The notes under the pieces were generated by a model. It saw only the letters and a program-made list of their open reading frames with translations. It did no database searches and was not told the DNA's origin. The translations under genes and the position numbers were made by a program. This document shows, piece by piece, positions 1-6,707 of a stretch of DNA of 14,531 nt (its first letter is position 1; each line of letters opens with the position of its first letter). Origin of the DNA: Nitrososphaerales archaeon TH5894 (lineage in GTDB: Archaea; Thermoproteota; Nitrososphaeria; Nitrososphaerales; Nitrososphaeraceae); the NCBI GenBank assembly GCA_014523485.1, contig JAATVK010000266.1:1-14531 (forward strand). The letters are read 5' to 3'.

Positions 1-47
1 CTGAAATCTTGAGTCCTGCGCGTTTGACCAGGCTTCGCGACCCCTCC
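1..47 (-). tRNA. tRNA-Leu (anticodon CAA), 5' part only, probably intron-containing
   Basis: Read on the minus strand from 47 downwards, the sequence begins GGAGGGG (acceptor 5' strand), then TC, then a D-arm with stem GCG/CGC around an archaeal Leu-type loop (AAGCCTGGTCAAA). It continues through GCAGGACTCAAG, which gives anticodon CAA at 11-9. This matches the class II tRNA-Leu 5' half. The acceptor 3' strand, variable arm and T-arm lie outside the window. After G37 (position 8) the bases ATTTCAG cannot pair with the CAGGA anticodon 5' strand; TCCTG would be expected. This fits an intron at the common archaeal site 37/38, although the junction cannot be seen. The D-stem pair G-C in place of the usual C-G is still paired, which supports a functional gene. 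Confidence 0.8.
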
Positions 48-590
48 ACTCAAGCTAATAATATATACTGAGTTATTAGATTTATCATATTTAATTATAT
101 AATATTGAATTATTATTTTTAATATAATTAAACCCAGCCAAAGATAAGAACAAAGATAATATTCTAATTATAATCTGTTATTTCAAGAGGGTATTGTCAA
201 CATTTATCCTCTCTACTTTTGAATAGATATCATTAAAAAAATATCTCTCTTGATTTCTTTAAAGTATATTCCTCCTCCACATTGACTTTAATTAATAAAT
301 ATATATCTAAAATAACTAATAAATTTATACTATGGCTTAATTTCCTTACTTTGGAAAATAATTTTTTACCTGTTTATTCTTTTATGTAAAATCACACTAC
401 ATGTAAATTCAGTATAATTAATTTCTCTTAAAAAACTAAATTACAAAAATAATACCACTTTCACACCTGGAACTATATTAAATATCAAACATACAAATTC
501 AATAAAATAAATATATAAAATAAATCTTTTAATTACAAACTTATTTGTGTATATACAAATTATTCTATTTCTTTTAATTATTATCCAATA
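48..590. other. AT-rich spacer with no recognisable gene
   Basis: About 540 bases between the tRNA 5' end and the egtD promoter region hold no convincing ORF in any frame. A TATA-like run at 57-69 (minus strand AGTATATATTAT) lies just upstream of the tRNA. It sits rather close for a -26 box, so the true tRNA promoter may be the next AT run. A 6-bp inverted repeat (AGATAT/ATATCT, around 225-246) is present but is unremarkable at this base composition. I see no repeat array and no other RNA gene. Confidence 0.5.
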
Positions 591-600
591 ATTTAATAAA
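591..600 (+). promoter_or_regulatory. TATA-like box for egtD
   Basis: The sequence ATTTAATAAA is centred about 27 bases before the TTG start at 623. That is the spacing expected for an archaeal TATA box driving a leaderless transcript. It supports the TTG start, but AT-rich sequence makes chance matches likely. Confidence 0.35.
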
Positions 601-622
601 GATAAAGATACTTGCAATAATA

Positions 623-1624
623 TTGTCGCTGTCACTCCATAAAAATAATAAAAAATCTATATTAGTAGAGGACTTTGCTAAAGAGGTAAAAGATGGATTA
701 GGAAGAAAAAAGAAAAAATTAAATCCAAAATTTTTTTATGACAAAAGAGGTTCGGAGCTTTTTGAGCAAATTTGTGTACAACCTGAATATTATCCAACTA
801 TAACTGAATATAAAATTATAATAGAAAATATTAATTCTTTGTTAAAATACTATGATAACAAAGATGTTTCCATCATAGAATTAGGAAGTGGAAGTTCAAA
901 AAAGACAAAAATTTTATTAAATTACTTTTTAAAAAAACAAGAAGGAAATCTCCATTACTTTCCCATTGACATTTCTCAAGAAATGTTATATACAAGCTCT
1001 TTAAAATTGCAAAACGATTTACCAAAAATTATCAATCATCCGATAGCATCTGATTATTTTGAAGGAATAGCAACAGTAACAAAATTTATTAGTTCTCAAA
1101 ATAATATCCCTAATAATAAATTAATATTATTCTTAGGATCAAGTTTAGGAAATTTTGAACCAAAAGATGCAACAACATTTCTAAGCAATCTAAGAAAAAA
1201 TATCAAGATAGAAGACTCACTCTTAATTGGATTCGATTTACAAAAGAAAAAAAATATCCTCGAGGCTGCATATAACGATGGAGAAGGAATTACTGCCAAA
1301 TTTAATTTAAATATTTTAGATAGAATAAATAAAGAATTGGATGGAGAATTTGATTTAGAGAATTTTGAACATTTAGCATATTATAATCAAGTCAAAAATA
1401 GAATTGAAATGCATTTAATTTCAAAAGTGAAACAAAAAGTTAAAGTTAATAAACTAAATCAAGTTTTTGAATTCGAAAAAGGAGAAACCATTCTTACAGA
1501 AAATTCTTACAAATACTCATTAAAATCAATAGAACAATTAGCTAAAAAAAGTAATTTAAGAGTAGAAAGAAATTTTGTAGATAAAAATGAATGGTTTAAT
1601 CTAGCATTATTAAGACCATTTTAA
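623..1624 (+). CDS. egtD: L-histidine N-alpha-methyltransferase EgtD (ergothioneine biosynthesis)
   Basis: A SAM-dependent methyltransferase that trimethylates the alpha-amino group of histidine to hercynine, the first step of ergothioneine synthesis; cytosolic. At 333 aa it is close to the family's usual ~320. Visible landmarks: FFYDKRGSELFE (res 37-48) and the EYYPTITE segment (55-62), both typical of EgtD; SAM motif I IELGSGSSKKT (85-95); the PIDIS acidic-loop motif (114-118); FLGSSLGNFEP (170-180), whose Asn177 corresponds to the histidine-binding Asn of characterised EgtD; an AAYND Tyr; and near the C-terminus ILTENSYKYS, holding the Glu/Ser pair that contacts substrate. The start is TTG: an in-frame stop lies at 575-577, and no ATG/GTG occurs between it and the conserved N-terminus. 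The gene is convergent with egtB, 7 bases apart. An EgtD-family homologue of other specificity is possible but unlikely beside egtB. Confidence 0.92.
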   Translation: MSLSLHKNNKKSILVEDFAKEVKDGLGRKKKKLNPKFFYDKRGSELFEQICVQPEYYPTITEYKIIIENINSLLKYYDNKDVSIIELGSGSSKKTKILLNYFLKKQEGNLHYFPIDISQEMLYTSSLKLQNDLPKIINHPIASDYFEGIATVTKFISSQNNIPNNKLILFLGSSLGNFEPKDATTFLSNLRKNIKIEDSLLIGFDLQKKKNILEAAYNDGEGITAKFNLNILDRINKELDGEFDLENFEHLAYYNQVKNRIEMHLISKVKQKVKVNKLNQVFEFEKGETILTENSYKYSLKSIEQLAKKSNLRVERNFVDKNEWFNLALLRPF

Positions 1625-1631
1625 AAGAATT

Positions 1632-2978
1632 CTACTTTGCACATCTAAATCCTGAAAATTGTATTCGTTCATGAGGCTTGAAGTAGTTTCTATAACTATT
1701 TCTAATCTGTCTTCTAGGTGTAGCAAACGATCCACCACGTAATACTTTTTGATTTATTGCCCATTTATCTGTATATTCAGAGAATCTAGATTTAAAACCA
1801 GGATATAATGAATATTCAGAACTTGTCCACTCCCAAACATCACCGATCATTTGATAACAGCCATAAAAACTCTTTCCTTTTTCATAGGAACCACATAAAG
1901 CAGGTTTCCACAGAAAAGATTCTAACAAGTTCGCATGTTCCTGAGTGGGGCGAATTTCATTGCCCCATGGATACCTTGTTTTTCTTTCTAAATCTTCATT
2001 CCAACTAGCGGCTTTTTCCCATTCTGCTTCTGTAGGTAATCTTTTCTTTGCCCATCTTGCATAGGCATCAGCTTCATAATAGCTAACGTTAATTACTGGT
2101 TCATATGGATTAATAGCTAATGTTCCAAAGAAATCTTTTTTCATCCAAACATCATCTATTTTAAACCAATAGAGTGGAGAATTCCATTTAAATTCTTGTA
2201 CAACGTCCCATCCATCTGCCAACCAGTATTCATACCTCTCGTAACCATCTTCTTCTATAAATTTTATAAAATCACCGTTAGATACAGGAGTTGAATCTAT
2301 TTCATAAGGATAAAGATATACCTTATGTTCTGGTAATTCATTATCATATGAAAATCCATCTCCATAAAATCCTATATCAAAAATTCCACCGGGAATTTTT
2401 ACCATTTCTTTAGGATGTTTTTTATTTTGGGCTTGTTTATCAAAATTATCATTTATTTTAAAGGGACAGTAATTATCATTAGAATCAGGAAATCTTTCAA
2501 AATAATTTTGAAAATCATATATCATAAGTTCTTGATGCTGCATTTCATGTTGATTTGCAAGCTGTAAATCATACTGGATTTCTTTAGTTAAAGAATTAGA
2601 TCCTTCATCAATTTTTTCAAGAAATAACAAGACTTTTTTATCTAAATATTTTCTGTACTGAAGACTCTCTGAAACAGTAGGTCTTGGAAATCTACCTCTG
2701 TCATTTTTAGGCAAAATTTTTTCAAACTTTTGATAATACGAATTTAAATAATCTAGGTTAATTTTTTCTAAGTTTAGTTTTTGGCCATACTTTAATAGTA
2801 TTTTGTGAAAAAACCATGTTACGTGTGCTATGTGCCAATTTGGAGGACTGCCAAAAGGGTCAGATTGAATAACGGCATCTTCAATACTTAGTGTTTTAAA
2901 CAGATCATCGGTTAGCTTTCTGACTTCGGTAAATTCCGAGATGAGATCTTCTACTACTTTATTTATTACCTTAGTCAC
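1632..2978 (-). CDS. egtB: Ergothioneine biosynthesis sulfoxide synthase EgtB (DinB + FGE/sulfatase-modifying fold)
   Basis: A non-haem iron, oxygen-dependent enzyme that joins a thiol donor (cysteine or gamma-glutamylcysteine) to hercynine and oxidises the sulfur. At 448 aa it has the usual EgtB length. The N-terminal DinB-like domain carries PNWHIAHVTWFF (res 47-57) and HEMQHQE (144-150); His52, His144 and His148 are the likely iron ligands. The C-terminal FGE-like domain runs from about residue 195 (PGGIFDIG), through KKRLPTEAEWEKAA and GDVWEWTSSEY, to the closing LRGGSF and GFRCAK motifs. The start is GTG at 2978; no in-frame ATG precedes the DinB domain. No methyltransferase domain is fused, unlike OvoA, and EgtD is the neighbour, so EgtB fits better than an ovothiol or selenoneine synthase. 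Thiol donor choice cannot be read from sequence alone, and no egtA, egtC or egtE is in the window. Confidence 0.9.
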   Translation of the reverse strand: MTKVINKVVEDLISEFTEVRKLTDDLFKTLSIEDAVIQSDPFGSPPNWHIAHVTWFFHKILLKYGQKLNLEKINLDYLNSYYQKFEKILPKNDRGRFPRPTVSESLQYRKYLDKKVLLFLEKIDEGSNSLTKEIQYDLQLANQHEMQHQELMIYDFQNYFERFPDSNDNYCPFKINDNFDKQAQNKKHPKEMVKIPGGIFDIGFYGDGFSYDNELPEHKVYLYPYEIDSTPVSNGDFIKFIEEDGYERYEYWLADGWDVVQEFKWNSPLYWFKIDDVWMKKDFFGTLAINPYEPVINVSYYEADAYARWAKKRLPTEAEWEKAASWNEDLERKTRYPWGNEIRPTQEHANLLESFLWKPALCGSYEKGKSFYGCYQMIGDVWEWTSSEYSLYPGFKSRFSEYTDKWAINQKVLRGGSFATPRRQIRNSYRNYFKPHERIQFSGFRCAK

Positions 2979-3002
2979 AGGTTTTATAATACTATTGGAT
3001 GC

Positions 3003-3012
3003 AATAAATTTT
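3003..3012 (-). promoter_or_regulatory. TATA-like box for egtB
   Basis: On the minus strand AAAATTTATT is centred about 29 bases upstream of the GTG start, which fits a leaderless or very short-leader mRNA. No purine-rich ribosome binding site precedes the GTG. Confidence 0.3.
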
Positions 3013-3088
3013 ACTTTTCTTTACAAATGATTATACATAATAGATATAACAGCAAGTTACTGATGGTTATTTAGGTGGAGTTCAAACG

Positions 3089-3098
3089 AGTAAATTTT
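3089..3098 (+). promoter_or_regulatory. TATA-like box for trpC
   Basis: AGTAAATTTT, preceded by the BRE-like CG, is centred about 25 bases before the trpC ATG and suggests a leaderless transcript. The egtB and trpC promoters share the 140-base divergent spacer. Confidence 0.35.
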
Positions 3099-3118
3099 TT
3101 TCTTCTAATAGCGAAAAT

Positions 3119-3919
3119 ATGATCAGGAGGTTAGTTAAAAATTCTTTTAAGAGTATAGATGAAGGATTATACAATATAAAAGATATTGATTATTCTCATG
3201 AACCTCTTAATTTAAAGAAAAATATTTTAGATATAAAAACAAAAAACAAAATACCTCTTATCACTGAAATAAAGTTTTCTTCACCTTCAAAAGGAGTAAT
3301 TATGAATAGAGATAATGTAGACTTGTTAAGAATATCAAGAGAAATGACAGAAGGAGGTGCAGCTGGTCTTTCAGTCTTGACCCAGAAGTATTTGTTTAAT
3401 GGATCTTTAACTAACTTTATTATGATTAGACAGGATACGTCCATTCCAATGTTAATGAAAGATATTATTGTAAGTGAAATACAATTAGATTGCGCTAAAA
3501 AAATTGGAGCAGATTATATTTTACTAATTAAGAGTATTTTTGATAAAAATCTTGCTGAAGGTGATTTAGATAGATTTGTTAAATATGCTAACAAAAGGGG
3601 CCTAAATATTTTATTTGAAGTTCACCATGAACATGAATTTAACGAAATTCTAAAATTTAATTTGGGTAAAGCAGATTTAATAGGAATTAATAATCGTAAT
3701 TTAGAGAATTTAAAGATTGATTTACAAATTACAGAAAAATTATTAAAGAAATTTAATAAGGCAAAAAACGTGATTATTAGTGAAAGTGGAATAACTAATT
3801 CTAATCAAATAAAGCAACTGAAAAATGCCGGAGCTGACGCATTCTTAATTGGAACGAGTATAATGGAAAATAATAAACAAATTGCTACAAAGATAAAAGA
3901 ATTAGTTAACCCTATTTAA
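3119..3919 (+). CDS. trpC: Indole-3-glycerol phosphate synthase TrpC
   Basis: Closes the ring of CdRP to indole-3-glycerol phosphate, with loss of CO2 and water, the step just before tryptophan synthase. The 266-aa TIM barrel matches the monofunctional archaeal enzyme. Catalytic residues are all present in the expected order: Glu50 and Lys52 in PLITEIKFSSPSKG (46-59), Lys114 in PMLMKDIIV, Glu167 in LFEVHHEHEF, Asn191/Asn192 in IGINNRNL, and Glu222-Ser223 in IISESGI. The phosphate site GADAFLIGTSIM lies near the C-terminus. The ATG at 3119 starts the standard N-terminal helix. The gene is followed by a T-rich stretch and a 267-base gap before trpB, so trpC may be transcribed separately from trpBA. 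The strong AGGAGG just after the start codes for Arg-Arg and has no start codon behind it. Confidence 0.95.
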   Translation: MIRRLVKNSFKSIDEGLYNIKDIDYSHEPLNLKKNILDIKTKNKIPLITEIKFSSPSKGVIMNRDNVDLLRISREMTEGGAAGLSVLTQKYLFNGSLTNFIMIRQDTSIPMLMKDIIVSEIQLDCAKKIGADYILLIKSIFDKNLAEGDLDRFVKYANKRGLNILFEVHHEHEFNEILKFNLGKADLIGINNRNLENLKIDLQITEKLLKKFNKAKNVIISESGITNSNQIKQLKNAGADAFLIGTSIMENNKQIATKIKELVNPI

Positions 3920-3922
3920 TAA

Positions 3923-3954
3923 TTTTATTCTTTCTTGGGTAATCTTTTTATTTT
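3923..3954 (+). terminator. T-rich putative terminator after trpC
   Basis: Directly after the trpC stop come repeated oligo-T stretches (TTTT, TTTCTT, CTTTTTATTTT) on the coding strand without a strong hairpin. That is the usual form of archaeal intrinsic termination. It may separate trpC from trpBA. Confidence 0.4.
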
Positions 3955-3976
3955 GATATGTTTCCTCCATTGAGAT

Positions 3977-3988
3977 GCTGCTGCTGCT
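3977..3988. repeat. Trinucleotide repeat (GCT)4
   Basis: A perfect GCTGCTGCTGCT tract in the trpC-trpB spacer, GC-richer than its surroundings. No coding frame is supported around it. It is one of several triplet microsatellites in the window. Confidence 0.8.
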
Positions 3989-4098
3989 ATTAATATTTAT
4001 TATTTGGATCACATATATTTTCAGATTTTACCAATTTCTAATTCGGAGTAAGAGTATAAGAGTAGTTTCTATCTAAATAATATAATTAAAGATCAAAA

Positions 4099-4110
4099 AA
4101 ATTAAAATAT
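4099..4110 (+). promoter_or_regulatory. TATA-like box for the trpB leader
   Basis: The AAATTAAAATAT run is centred about 23 bases before the ATG at 4127, and no comparable box sits about 26 bases before the trpB ATG itself. This suggests that the trpBA transcript starts near 4127 and carries a ~60-base leader. Confidence 0.3.
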
Positions 4111-4126
4111 TGAAGAAAAAAATTTT

Positions 4127-4186
4127 ATGAATCCAAGAAACAAACGTTACAATTATTATGCTTGTTTTGTTTTATCAAGCATATAA
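4127..4186 (+). CDS. Possible 19-codon leader ORF abutting trpB
   Basis: ATG at 4127 opens a 19-codon frame, MNPRNKRYNYYACFVLSSI, whose TAA (4184-4186) directly touches the trpB ATG in the same frame. It holds three Tyr and one Phe but no Trp. It overlaps a perfect 8-bp hairpin. It could be a leader peptide coupled to trpB, or a chance frame: an open frame of this length is not rare. No homology is known to me. Confidence 0.25.
   Translation: MNPRNKRYNYYACFVLSSI
4157..4183 (+). promoter_or_regulatory. Hairpin/inverted repeat next to the trpB start
   Basis: TATGCTTG (4157-4164) and CAAGCATA (4176-4183) are perfect 8-bp complements around an 11-base loop, ending three bases before the trpB ATG. 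It could be an RNA hairpin that controls access to the start codon, or a dimeric repressor operator (archaeal TrpY-type regulators act at trp promoters). The symmetry is visible in the sequence; the role is inference. Confidence 0.45.
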
Positions 4187-5386
4187 ATGAAAAAATATAA
4201 CTTTCCGTTTAATGGTAAATTCGGTAATTTTGGAGGAAAATACATCCCTGAAACATTAGTTCCTGCTATAGAAGAATTAGAAGAATCATATAAAAAATTT
4301 ACAAATGATTCTAATTTTAAAAAAGAATTAAAAGACTATTTGGAAAATTATGCTGGTAGACCGACTCCAATTTATTTGGCAAAGAATCTTACCGAATATG
4401 TCGACGGAGCTAAAATTTATCTAAAAAGGGAAGATCTACTTCATGGTGGAGCTCACAAAATTAACAATACATTGGGACAATGTTTGTTAGCAAAAAAAAT
4501 GGGTAAAAAAAGAATCATAGCTGAAACTGGTGCAGGTCAGCATGGAGTTGGTACCGCTATTGCCTCTGCAGTCCTTGGGCTTGAATGTGAGGTCTATATG
4601 GGCTTAAAAGATACCGAAAGACAAAAACTCAATGTATTTAGAATGAAATTATTAGGAGCTAAAGTACATCCAGTAAAATCTGGAACACAGACACTTAAAG
4701 ATGCAATTAATGAGGCTTTAAGAGATTGGATAACAAATGTAGAGAATACGTATTATGTAATTGGATCGGTAGTAGGTCCACACCCTTATCCTATGATTGT
4801 AAGGGACTTTCAAAGTATAATAGGTAAAGAAATAAAAAAACAAATAGGAAAAATTACCGGTACTTTACCAAATGCCATTGTTGCATGTGTTGGAGGTGGT
4901 AGTAATGCCATTGGTTCATTTTATCCATTTATAGGTGACCAAGAAGTATCTCTTTATGGTATTGAAGCCGAAGGAAGTGGAATTAAAACAGGAAAGCATT
5001 CTGCAACACTTTCAGCAGGTTCAACTGGAATTTTACATGGAATGCAGACCTACCTTTTACAAGATAAAATGGGTCAGATAAGTGCTACTCATAGTATAAG
5101 TGCTGGGTTAGACTATCCTGGAGTAGGGCCTGAACATTCATACTTAAAAGAGATTAAAAGAGTCAATTATAAATCATGTACAGATGATGATGCCATCAAA
5201 GCTTGCGTAATTCTTTCAGAAAAAGAAGGGATAATTCCTGCCTTAGAATCAGCTCATGCAATTAGCTATGGAATAAAATTAGCTAAAAAAATGAAAAAAT
5301 CAGAAACTATAGTCATTACATTATCGGGCAGAGGTGACAAGGATGTTGAGGTAGTACAAAACTATCTTAATGGGATCAGAGAGTAA
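4187..5386 (+). CDS. trpB: Tryptophan synthase beta subunit TrpB
   Basis: PLP enzyme that condenses indole, channelled from TrpA, with L-serine to give L-tryptophan. The 399-aa length and compact sequence match the TrpA-partnered TrpB1 class rather than the longer stand-alone TrpB2. Landmarks: [11 protein letters not shown] at the N-terminus; GRPTPIYLA (57-65); [16 protein letters not shown] with PLP-binding Lys91, using LLHGG as in archaeal enzymes where bacteria have [13 protein letters not shown] with catalytic Glu113; the PLP phosphate loop GGGSNAIG; the GIEAEGSG segment; and the C-terminal LSGRGDKD with its serine. The ATG at 4187 gives the normal N-terminus. Two bases separate its stop from trpA, so the pair is co-transcribed and the products form the alpha2-beta2 complex. 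Confidence 0.96.
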   Translation: MKKYNFPFNGKFGNFGGKYIPETLVPAIEELEESYKKFTNDSNFKKELKDYLENYAGRPTPIYLAKNLTEYVDGAKIYLKREDLLHGGAHKINNTLGQCLLAKKMGKKRIIAETGAGQHGVGTAIASAVLGLECEVYMGLKDTERQKLNVFRMKLLGAKVHPVKSGTQTLKDAINEALRDWITNVENTYYVIGSVVGPHPYPMIVRDFQSIIGKEIKKQIGKITGTLPNAIVACVGGGSNAIGSFYPFIGDQEVSLYGIEAEGSGIKTGKHSATLSAGSTGILHGMQTYLLQDKMGQISATHSISAGLDYPGVGPEHSYLKEIKRVNYKSCTDDDAIKACVILSEKEGIIPALESAHAISYGIKLAKKMKKSETIVITLSGRGDKDVEVVQNYLNGIRE

Positions 5387-5388
5387 AT

Positions 5389-6225
5389 ATGTATAAGAGT
5401 AATGGTATATTAAAGGAAAATAGAATAGAAAGTAAATTTAATGAATTAAAGAATAAGAGTCAGAAAGCACTTATTTGTTATGTAGTTGCTGGTTATCCTG
5501 ATATCAAGACATCTGAGCATATAATATCTTCATTAATAAATGGAGGAGCTGATATTATAGAAATTGGAATACCATTTTCCGATCCTATTGCAGATGGCTC
5601 TACAATTCAAGATGCAATTCAAAATTCACTTATAGCTGGCACTACTCCTGATATGTGCTTAGAATTATCTTCAAGAATAAGGAAAACTTTTCCAAATATT
5701 CCTTTAATTATTATGACATATTCAAACATTTTATACAGAAAAGGATACATTCAATTTGCAAAAAAAGCTAAAGCAAGTGGCATTGACGGCTTTATAATTC
5801 CAGACATACCAATAGAAGAATCTAAAGAATATCTAAATACAATGCAAAATATAGGAATGTCTACAATTTTTTTAGTATCACCTAATACTTCCGAAAAAAG
5901 ATTGAAAATGATTAGCAGAATATGTACTGGTTTTTTGTATGCTATATCAGTTTATGGCACTACGGGAGAAAGGCAAGGCTTTGATAAATATACCATCGAA
6001 TCAATAAAAAGAGTAAAGAAAGTTACTGCAGCAGAGGATATTCCTCTTGCTGTAGGGTTTGGAATAAGTAATCCTCAACACGTAAAATATATGATCGATG
6101 CTGGAGCAGATGCGGTAATTATAGGAAGTGCAATTATAAAAAAAATTAAAGAACTAGAGAATAAAGATACACTGTTCACTACATTACAGAAATTTATTTT
6201 TGAACTGAAAAATAGTTGTAGATGA
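5389..6225 (+). CDS. trpA: Tryptophan synthase alpha subunit TrpA
   Basis: Cleaves indole-3-glycerol phosphate (the TrpC product) to indole and glyceraldehyde 3-phosphate inside the TrpAB complex. 278 aa, slightly above the ~265 usual, mostly because of a short N-terminal extension before the ALICYVVAGYPD strand. Catalytic Glu58 and Asp69 sit in IIEIGIPFSDPIADG (56-70). Other barrel motifs are IIMTYSNILYRKG, GFIIPDIP, FLVSPNTSEKR, YAISVYGTTGERQGF, VGFGISNP and the phosphate-binding ADAVIIGSAII. ATG at 5389 lies 2 bases after the trpB stop with no clear Shine-Dalgarno, so translation is probably coupled to trpB. The stop codon begins a run of ten tandem stop triplets. Confidence 0.96.
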   Translation: MYKSNGILKENRIESKFNELKNKSQKALICYVVAGYPDIKTSEHIISSLINGGADIIEIGIPFSDPIADGSTIQDAIQNSLIAGTTPDMCLELSSRIRKTFPNIPLIIMTYSNILYRKGYIQFAKKAKASGIDGFIIPDIPIEESKEYLNTMQNIGMSTIFLVSPNTSEKRLKMISRICTGFLYAISVYGTTGERQGFDKYTIESIKRVKKVTAAEDIPLAVGFGISNPQHVKYMIDAGADAVIIGSAIIKKIKELENKDTLFTTLQKFIFELKNSCR

Positions 6226-6252
6226 TAATAATAATAATGATGATGATAATAA
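6223..6252 (+). repeat. TAA/TGA triplet tract: ten consecutive in-frame stop codons ending trpA
   Basis: From the trpA stop onward the frame reads TGA, four TAA, three TGA, two TAA with no interruption. It is a compound trinucleotide microsatellite. It also separates trpA from the convergent gene on the other strand. Confidence 0.9.
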
Positions 6253-6261
6253 ACTAGATCA

Positions 6262-6588
6262 CTATTCTAATACTAAACCAGAGTTATCAGAGGCAAACAA
6301 CATATTGTTTATTGTTACTTGATAGTTTTTTCCATTTCTGTGAACTATGACCTCAAGATTGTCTAACTTTTCTGATTCAAGAGATCCTTCTATCTTTTTT
6401 ATAACAAAATGAAGTGATTCATGGGATATTAGTAATTCTATATAAGGTTCGATGTAATAAAAATCATTTTGATTGGCAAGAGCACTTGATTTTGATTGAA
6501 TAATTATCATGGTCTCAGCATTATCATATGTAAAGTAGCTAGGAGAATTATCTATAGAACACGCTAATACAAAATCACAAACACACAC
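6262..6588 (-). CDS. Small unknown protein with an HESLH (HExxH) motif
   Basis: 108 aa, not recognised. The centre reads YYIEPYIELLISHESLHFVIKKI, so an HExxH motif lies in a predicted helix at about residues 56-60. In zinc peptidases this motif supplies two metal ligands and the catalytic Glu. The protein is shorter than typical zincins and no third ligand can be assigned, so activity is speculative. The rest is mixed alpha/beta and acidic, with no membrane segment; three Cys fall in the first ten residues. The GTG start at 6588 is the first possible start after an in-frame stop and has a good TATA box upstream. An ATG at 6510 (residue 27) is the alternative. It is convergent with trpA and lies downstream of metH-C on the same strand. 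Confidence 0.6.
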   Translation of the reverse strand: MCVCDFVLACSIDNSPSYFTYDNAETMIIIQSKSSALANQNDFYYIEPYIELLISHESLHFVIKKIEGSLESEKLDNLEVIVHRNGKNYQVTINNMLFASDNSGLVLE

Positions 6589-6616
6589 ATTAAATTACCA
6601 TTATTATTCTAATGGA

Positions 6617-6628
6617 ATATTTTATACA
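6617..6628 (-). promoter_or_regulatory. TATA box for the HESLH protein
   Basis: Minus-strand TGTATAAAATAT is one of the best TATA matches in the window, centred about 34 bases before the GTG at 6588. It implies a short leader and independent transcription from metH-C. Confidence 0.45.
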
Positions 6629-6707
6629 TCTATCGTTTTAAAACTTAAAATAACGTAACTATTGATAACTACAAATTAATTCATTCAATTCAACAAAATA
6701 AAAAAAT

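Noticed and set aside
441..635. A 64-codon minus-strand frame rich in Ile, Leu and Tyr upstream of egtD
   Set aside because: It starts inside the egtD N-terminus and its composition is what translated AT-rich spacer gives; no motif or promoter supports it.
3123..3130. A perfect Shine-Dalgarno-like AGGAGG just after the trpC start
   Set aside because: It codes for Arg-Arg in trpC and has no ATG, GTG or TTG at a usable distance downstream; the ATG at 3119 gives the standard TrpC N-terminus.
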